NCBI RefSeq assembly: GCF_031143425.1
Contig: NC_090450.1
Location: 216,825,442-216,889,441 of the forward strand
DNA length: 64,000 bases
Reading direction: 5' to 3'
DNA from: Pleurodeles waltl
Taxonomy: Eukaryota > Chordata > Amphibia > Caudata > Salamandridae
The first letter of the stretch is position 1. Every line of letters starts with the position of its first letter. Under the pieces are notes generated by a model, which saw only the letters and a program-made list of their open reading frames with translations, did no database searches and was not told where the DNA came from. Below are positions 57,074 through 64,000 of this stretch, one piece after another. The translations under genes were made by a program, and so were the position numbers.

Positions 57074-60000
57074 TGTGAGAAAGTAGCCTCTTTGTAGCAT
57101 GGTTACCCCCACTTTTGGCTTGTTTGTGACTTTATGTCAGTGTGTTTTTACTGTCTCACTGTGATCCTGCTAGCCAGGACCCCAGTGCTCATAGCTACTG
57201 TGTGTGTTGTCAGTAGTGCTTAACTGTGTCACTGAAGTTCTGCTAACCAGAACTTCAGTGTTTATGCTCTCTCTGCTTCCAAATTAGTCTCTATAGTTAA
57301 TGACTTCATATGCCAGTTTTAACTGGCACACTGGAGCCCCCCTTATAGCACCCTAGTATATGGTACCTAGGTCCCCAGGGCATTGGGGTTCCAGGAGATC
57401 CTTATGGGCAGCAGCATTTCTTTTGCCACCCATAAGGGGCTCAGACAAACCATTTCACAGGACTGCCACTGCAGCCTGAATGAAATAGTGCACACACTAT
57501 TTCACAGCCATTTTCACTGCACTTAAGTAACTTATAAGTCACCTATACGTCTAACCTTCATTTACTGAAGGCTAGGTGCAAAGTTACTAAGTGTGAGGGC
57601 ACCCTTGCACTAGCAAAGGTGCCCCCACACAGTCCAGGGCCAAACCCCCAGACTTCGTGAGTGCGGCCCACCATTACACACGTGCACTACATATAGGTCA
57701 ATACCCATATGTAGCTTCACAATGGTAACTCCTAATATGGCCATGTAAGATGTCTAGGATCATGGAATTGTCCCCCAATTCCAAATCTGGTATTGGGGGC
57801 CAATCCCATGCATCCTGTGGGCTCCACCATGGACCCCCAGTACTGCCAAACCAGCTCTCTGAGGCTTGCAATGGAACTACACCTGCTGCCACCTCACAGA
57901 CAGGCTTCTGCCCTCCTGGGGTCTGAGAAGCCCAGACCCAGGAAGGCAGAACAGAGCATTTCCTGTGGGAGGAGGGTGTTACGCCCTCTTCCTTTGAAAC
58001 TAGGTGTTACAGGCTTGGGAGGGGTACCCTTCCGGAGCCTCTGGAAATGCTTTAGAGGGCACAGATGGTGCCCTCCTTGCATAAGCCAGTCTACACCAGT
58101 TCAGGGATCCCCTGTCCCTGCTCCGGCATGAAACTGGACAATGGGAAGGGGAGTGACCACTCCCCTGTCAATCACCACTCCAGGGGTGGTACCCAGAGCT
58201 CCTGCATTGTGTCCCTTGCGTTAGCCATCTTGTTTTCCAAGGTGTGGGGACACTCTGGAGATCTCTGAGTGGCTAGTGCCAACAGGTGACATCAGAGACC
58301 CCTCCGATAGGTGCATACCTGGGTACGTTGCCATTCCCCCTCTCAGGGTTACTTAGGGTCTCTCCAGTGGGTTCCTCTTCAGATTTGGCTTGCAACTTTC
58401 CACCAGGAATCCTCTGTAACTCCTGCTTCATCCTCTGACCTTGGAACAACCGCAGACTGCTCTAGGAACCACTGTAACTGCAGCAAAGTATCCAGAAAGG
58501 CTGCTACGACTCTACAACTTCAGCTCCAGCCAACTACTGCAACAGTTTCCATGGTGTGCACACTCTGGGGATGCCCCGTCTTCACCCTGCACCAGAAGGA
58601 CCAAAGAAATCTCCAGTGGAGTGACAGAGTCACTTCCCTGCTCCAGCAGGCACCTCCTAAGACAACGACAGGTTCTCTGGGACTCCTCTCCTGATGGAAC
58701 ACAGCTGGTTGACCCCTTTGGCACGGACTGTCCTAAGGTCCAGCTGTCCAAATTTGGAGGAGGTAAGAGCTTGTCTTCCCCGTTGTACCACGCCACCTCC
58801 ACCTTCTGAGGCCTCTGTGCACTATTTGCAAGAATCCTTCATGCACAGCCTGGCCCAGGTCCCCAGGACTCTATCCTATGACGCTCAACTCGCTGAGTTG
58901 TTCTCCGGCAGCGTGGAACCTTCTTTTGTAGTGCGCAGCAACAAGAATTTGCACCTTCTTTGTCCCCATGTCCTGGGACCTCTGTGGGTGCTCCCTGGTC
59001 ATCTCTGGGTTCCCTACAGTGTTGGGAGCCCCCTCTGCCTCCTCAGTCTGAGTTGAGGCCCCCAGGTCCCTCCTGGGTCCAGGCAGCACCATTTTGACAC
59101 AATCCGCAACATTGTTTGAACCAAGACTTGTTGGACTACTCCAGCGCTACAACTCACCTGCATTCAACATCTCCATGTGGGACATCCTTTGCATCATGCA
59201 GGAACCCACAGCCATCTTCTTTGGTGCTCACCAACCGGAGAATCCTCTTTTGCACCATCTCCTAGGTTGGCAGGGGCTTCTGTCTTTCCTGGAATCTTCT
59301 GCGACTTCTGGACTTGGTCTCTTCTCTTTACAGGTCTTCAGGTCCAGCAATCCACCATTTAGTGCTTGCAGTCTTGTTTGGTTCTTGCAATAACTCTATT
59401 CACGACTTTTAGTGTGTCCTAAGGAAATTTCCAGTAATTTACTCCTACTTTCCTGGGCTCTGGGGTGGGGTATTTTACCAATCTTCGTGGTTTTCCTACA
59501 CTCCTAGGGCCCCACTACACACTACACTTGCCTAGGGGGGAATTTGTTATTCACATTCCACTTTCTTAGTATATGGTTTGTGTTGCCCCAAGGCCTATTT
59601 CTTCCTATTGCATTCTATGGTATTTTCTATTGTTTGCACTAGCCTATGACTATTTACTTACCAGATTTTGGTGTCTAGTGTATATATTGTGTATAATACT
59701 TACCTCCAGAAGGCGTATTGCCTCTAAGATAATTTTGGTCTTGTGTCACTAAAAGAAAGTACCTTTATTTTTGGTAACACTGAGTATTGTCTTGTATTGT
59801 GTATAAGTACTGTGTAACTATAAGTGGTATTGCAGGAGCTTTGCATGCCTCCTAGTTCAGCCTAATCTGCTCTTCTACAACTACCCTTAGCAGCCTAAGC
59901 TGCTAGAACACTACTACATTTCACTAATAAGGGATAACTGGACCTGGTATGAGGTGTAAGTACCTGAGGTACCCACTACAAGCAAGGCAAGCCTCCTAGA
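57074..60000 (+). repeat. LTR-like repeat, family A, 2.9 kb, inserted in Harbinger copy 3
   Basis: Starts TGTGAGAAAG and ends CCTCCTAGA. A second copy starts TGTAGGAAAG, so the ends are imperfect inverted repeats of TGTAGGA type. There is no coding frame that looks conserved. Harbinger Thr-rich sequence lies on both sides. Flanking ACACC and ACAGC are only a 4-of-5 match, so a target duplication is not proven. I infer a solo LTR. Confidence 0.6.
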
Positions 60001-60837
60001 ACAGCTCACAACCCACAGCCCCACACACCTCAGTCACCATACCCCCAGACACCACCACAACACCCACAGACACATCCACCACATTTGCTGTTTTTTTTTA
60101 GTATCTGACTTTGTGGGAAGTGTTGATTACCCAAGACAAGGGAAGATGTTCACTGTATGGATATGTGGGTGTTGATCCATTTGGGGTGTCATTGCATTGT
60201 GTTATGCTTGCTAGGGTAAGTATTTCCTCTTATGTTGGCCAATGTCAGCATGTATGGTGTAGATTTGTCCCCTGATATAGATTGTACTTTCGTCTCATGT
60301 GCGGGAGCTAGAGTTTTGTTTGTCCACACATGGAGGGTGTTAAATTGTGGTAGCTTCCTTTGGATTTGACTGACCATGTGTCCACTTTGATGTGTGTACC
60401 TTACAGCTACATCATCTAGATGTCTGGACCATGTTGTTGCCGTTGTATGTCCTTTCTTGACTTGCACTTACACATTTGGCAGCTAGGCATATCACTTGGC
60501 TCAAATATTGTTTGGCCCTGAGATACATGAAGGGTCAGTTCCTATGCAAATGCTGTTTTAGGGGCATGTGCAAAGTGAAATGTGTCCATGAATGCTCCTG
60601 ATATCACCATCACTATTATGCAGGTATTGTTTGCATTGTGAGCTTTGGATATTCGTTTCACAACCTATTGTGCATCCTATTGACCTTCCATTGTGTTGCA
60701 TTGTGGGTGCTGTGTGAGTCCATCGATGAGCAGCACCTGCGGCAGGACGTGTGTGTGATGGGCTTCATGGCGGCACAGGTCATGTAACACTGTCTGCAGG
60801 TGAGTTGCTTCCTTTTGCTTTCTGTTTCCACCTGCTG
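60001..60837 (+). other. Remainder of Harbinger copy 3
   Basis: 60004-60090 continues the Thr/Pro-rich tail (ACACCTCAGTC, ACCACCACAACACCCAC). The rest is GT-rich non-coding DNA. Confidence 0.4.
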
Positions 60838-61098
60838 GGATGTGGTGGTTGGACTGCCACGGTCACACTGGTATTAGGCAACATCATTATGCTTGCACCT
60901 GAAACACTGGCTCCGTCGGCCTTTTTGGTCTGCCTCGCCACTGCGGTGGTCTACGCTGCCTGGTGGTGCTGGCGGGACTGCAGCAGTCTTTCCCTATGGG
61001 ACTGCCAGCATCGTAATACTGTAGTCTGACTGCCAAGCAGATGGCGTTCACACTGCCGCCATGGTGGTGCACAAACCGCCAAACTCATACTGCGACCC
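60838..61098 (-). repeat. Right terminal region of Harbinger copy 3
   Basis: Rich in GGACTGCC/GGCAGTCC-type inverted words. On minus it starts GGGTCGCAGTATGAGTTTGG, 14 of 20 identical to the left end of the palindrome element at 22209. Likely the terminal inverted repeat region. The arm of the long inverted repeat starts directly after it. Confidence 0.5.
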
Positions 61099-62585
61099 TT
61101 TGAGAATATGTAACATTAATTTCAATATGTAATATTAATTTTAAAGCAAATCCACATAAGTTCAGAGCAAGCCATATTCATCTAAATGGCAGTCATATTC
61201 ATTTAAACATGGCTTGTGTTCATTTCAATATTTGCCTAATTCATTTCAAAGCATGTTACATTTATCTCACAGTTTCATTTTCATTTAAAAAAGTGTGATA
61301 TTCATGTTACAGAATGTCATATAGCTTTTGATGTGGGCCATATTAATTTCATCAGGTGTCATATTCATTTTAAAGTGGCTCATATTCATCTTAACATGTA
61401 CCATATTCCTTTCTATTTCCATTTCCATTTAAATGGATGTCATATTCACCTTAACACCTGTCATAATAATTTGAACACAGTCATATCCATTTCAACATAG
61501 GTCATATTAATTTCAATATACGCAGTATTTATTTTGCTGTGTTTCATATCAATTTCAAAGCACAACATATTCATTTTGACAAGTTTCATTTTAATTTCAG
61601 CAATGATCTTATTCAGTTTAAGACATGTTGAATTCATTTAGGTGGAGCTCATATTTGTTTCAATTCATGTCATATTCATCTTAGCATGTGTCATATTTCT
61701 TTCAATGGATGCTTCATTCATATTAACACATCCTAATTTCAACATGAATCATATCCATTGCAACATATATTGTAATCATGTCAATGTATATCATATCACT
61801 TTCAATGCAAGCCATATTCATTGTGATAAATGTCATGACCATTTTAACGTTACTCGTATTAATTTTAAAACATGTCAAATTCATTTCAATGAAGATCATA
61901 TTTATTTCAACGTAGGCCATATTCATTTTAACATGTGTTATATTCTTTTCAATCGATGTTAAGTTTATTTCAATGGATGTCATATTCATATTAACACTTG
62001 TCATATTAATTTTAAGATGCAATTTATCAATTTTTTCATATATCATGTTAATTTGAATATGTATGATATTAGTTTGAATATGTGTCATATTAATTTCAAG
62101 GCGTGGCATATTCATTTTAACAAATCTCATGTGATTTTCAGCTGTGGCCATACTCATTTGAAGACATGTCAACTTCAACTCAATGGGGTTGCATTAATTT
62201 CAACACAAGCCATATTAATTTTCAATCATCTCCTATTCAGTTCTGTGTGTCTCATATTCATTTCCATCTTGGTAATATTAATTTCAACACAATTCAAATT
62301 CATTGCAACATGTTTAACGTTCATTTCAATGTACATTGTATTAGTTTCAATGTGCATTGTTTTCTTTTCAGAATATAATATATTCATTTCAATACTTTAT
62401 ATTATTTTCAATCTGCCATATTAATTTCAATGTATATCATTTTTCTCGTGGCATAACTCAATCATTTCAAGAAATGCCCCATTCTTTTTGGTGAAAATTG
62501 TATTCGTTTCGGTGATTGTTTTATTGTTTACAGTGAGGGCCATATTAATTTCTGTTTGATTTTTATACACATCAGTATATTTTGT
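61099..62585 (-). repeat. Right arm of long inverted repeat, made of AATATGA-type subrepeats
   Basis: About 1.49 kb, the inverted, collinear partner of 48535-49700. On the outer side it is ended by the 3' end of an antisense retrotransposon. Reading frames on both strands are artefacts of the short tandem unit. Confidence 0.85.
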
Positions 62586-62589
62586 TTAC

Positions 62590-64000
62590 GTTTTCAGCTT
62601 TATTTCGGCAAAACAATACCATAAAAGCATACTGACAAAATTCTTACATTTCTAAAAAGGAAACAAAAACACTTTGAGAAAGTCGATAAAATCATACCCA
62701 TCATGATGTTAAAAAAAAATCAAGACCAGGTCTCCCCCGGTGGCCATACAATACAGATAGGCAAGTTGTGCATATGAATGTTATAAGAATAAGCAATTGA
62801 TCAATAAAAACACTATAAAAATACACAATACACATCATCATACAAATCACCATAAAAATATTGTAAATACCTATAAATACAGATCTTTGTGCAAAAAACA
62901 ATTGGAATTGTTATCTCACTGTTAGTAGCAATAACTATGTACTAAAAAAGAAAATTCACTTAGTCTCTAGAACTGTGAGTAAGCACAAATAGTGACCATT
63001 GTAAAAATAGGATTCATGCTTTTTGGAAAAACATTTGCCTCTAGCATATCAAATTGCCTCTAAAATCTTGGCAATGTGCATACCACCATCACATGAGGGG
63101 TTGTTTTGCTAATTTTAAGAGCCGGTTGACAGTCCCTAGAACCCAACGATTTCTTTCTTTCATACATGCCTATATTCGATTAAAAGCCATAAAAAGGGGT
63201 TCAATCAAGTAATACAAAAAGGCACAATATTCCAACAACAATTAATATTCACTTAACTACTAAAAACAGACTATCTGATGTTGATCTTAAAAACAATAAA
63301 TAAGAATCAATTACAGTATTTCATTTATAAAAACCATAAAACCCATAAAATTTGCCTCCCGTGCCAACAGGCACTTATTTGCTTAGCTAAGGGGGGATTT
63401 TAAATAAATAACTGGATCTAAGAACTAGTTTCATAGGTGACAAATGGCCATTCTAGATAACTTGAAAAACCTCCCAATGACTACGGTCCTTGTGCCAGGG
63501 GCAAGATAAAGTTATAATTCAAGTACTTCCCGGGCATTGGCAATAACCCCTGGGCTACATATATCCTTGACTGATTGTGTAACCAGAGATCATTGGATTA
63601 CCAAAGGTGGCTCCCAATTATTTGTTTGGGGACCGTAGATTAACCGTGGGAGTTTTGCCTGAGTTAAGCGCCTATAGCCTCAGGCCCGCCTTGTCTCTGA
63701 TTAATGAAATTGCTAGTAGAAACCGGCTTAGACCAAAAACAACATATGGTATCGTGCTAGATCTCAAGAATCTTGCTGCTTCATTGCAATTCCTGATTCC
63801 AACATTCCTGCAAATAGGTCGAATCCATTTCCTCCTTGGTTTATCGTAGGCATTGCAGTTTAAAAGTACATGATCCGTTGTTTCAGGAGTCTCCATATTA
63901 CACAGCTCGCAAGTCGCCTCATGACTTCTCCCATTCAAGGGGCCCCATTTAAAAGTAAAGGCCTTAACCTGGAGAGTCCCATATCGAAGCTTCATAAATA
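62590..64000 (-). mobile_element. Non-LTR retrotransposon, antisense, 3' part
   Basis: The minus strand enters at the window edge with coding sequence (63995-63672), then about 1.1 kb of AT-rich 3' UTR. It ends with GAAATAAAGCTG near 62605 (AATAAA-like). The rest of the element lies outside the window. Confidence 0.65.
63672..63995 (-). pseudogene. C-terminal zinc-binding end of a non-LTR reverse transcriptase
   Basis: An open frame of 107 codons that continues beyond the window. CELCNMETPETTDHVLLNC is a C-x2-C...H-x4-C motif typical of the region after the reverse transcriptase in several LINE clades. KLRYGTLQVKAFTFKWG precedes it. It ends with a TAG-type stop after LRL. The reading shown has no internal stop, so the copy could be intact in this part, but most of the gene is not visible. 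I cannot name the clade. Confidence 0.6.

Larger units (their letters stand above)
51885..61098 (+). mobile_element. PIF/Harbinger copy 3, decayed composite with nested insertions
   Basis: Myb2-type exons lie at 52469-52737, 54633-55140 and 56707-57073, plus a Thr-rich remnant at 60004-60090. They are separated by an L2/CR1-like LINE (55141-56706) and a family A LTR-like repeat (57074-60000). The right terminus is probably GGGTCGCAGTATGAGTTTGG on minus, ending at 61098. No left terminus or transposase was found. It is a different, older subfamily than copies 1 and 2. Confidence 0.6.

Overview
This is repeat-packed nuclear DNA from a very large vertebrate genome. I infer a salamander, perhaps a newt, from the mix of PIF/Harbinger DNA transposons, L1 and L2/CR1-like LINEs, a Ty3/gypsy element, very long non-coding LTR-like repeats and many hairpin MITEs. 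I ran no search, so the species is not established. I see no host protein-coding gene and no convincing RNA gene. Almost every open frame is a transposon gene, a transposon gene relic, or a chance frame in GC-rich palindromes and tandem repeats.

Left part (1-31.8 kb). An internally deleted Harbinger copy (1-2371) lies left of an antisense L1 (about 2930-9186). The L1 ORF2 is split by a 630-bp serial-palindrome MITE. An antisense L2/CR1-like endonuclease fragment (about 9190-10700) and an antisense LTR-like repeat (about 10.84-12.0 kb) follow. The best-preserved mobile element is a 7.3-kb Harbinger copy (14200-21509). It carries a transposase on + and two Myb/SANT-like genes on -, one of them with three exons joined by GT-AG introns, and all are broken by a few point lesions. 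From 22.2 to 27.3 kb there are several hairpin-type elements plus GA and TA microsatellites. A 5'-truncated L2/CR1-like LINE on + lies at 28.17-29.39 kb.

Middle part (31.8-46.5 kb). A structurally complete but inactivated Ty3/gypsy element (31841-36033, antisense) has matched LTRs, a perfect GATGC target duplication, a primer binding site and a polypurine tract. It has lost protease and part of the reverse transcriptase. A long antisense LTR-like repeat (36953-39807) is interrupted by a second copy of the same palindrome MITE found in the L1. A satellite array of about 327-bp units fills 41.0-46.5 kb.

Right part (48.5-64 kb). Two collinear inverted arms made of degenerate, roughly 21-bp AATATGA-type subrepeats (48.5-49.7 and 61.1-62.6 kb) flank about 11.4 kb. 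That interval holds two LTR-like fragments and a decayed third Harbinger copy, which was itself invaded by an L2/CR1-like LINE and a 2.9-kb LTR-like repeat. The window ends in an antisense non-LTR retrotransposon.

The most notable signal is a class of short elements built as uninterrupted chains of perfect palindromes. Between the two copies of one family, at least nine sequence changes are mirrored in both arms of the same palindrome. This implies arm-to-arm correction or a hairpin-templated life cycle.
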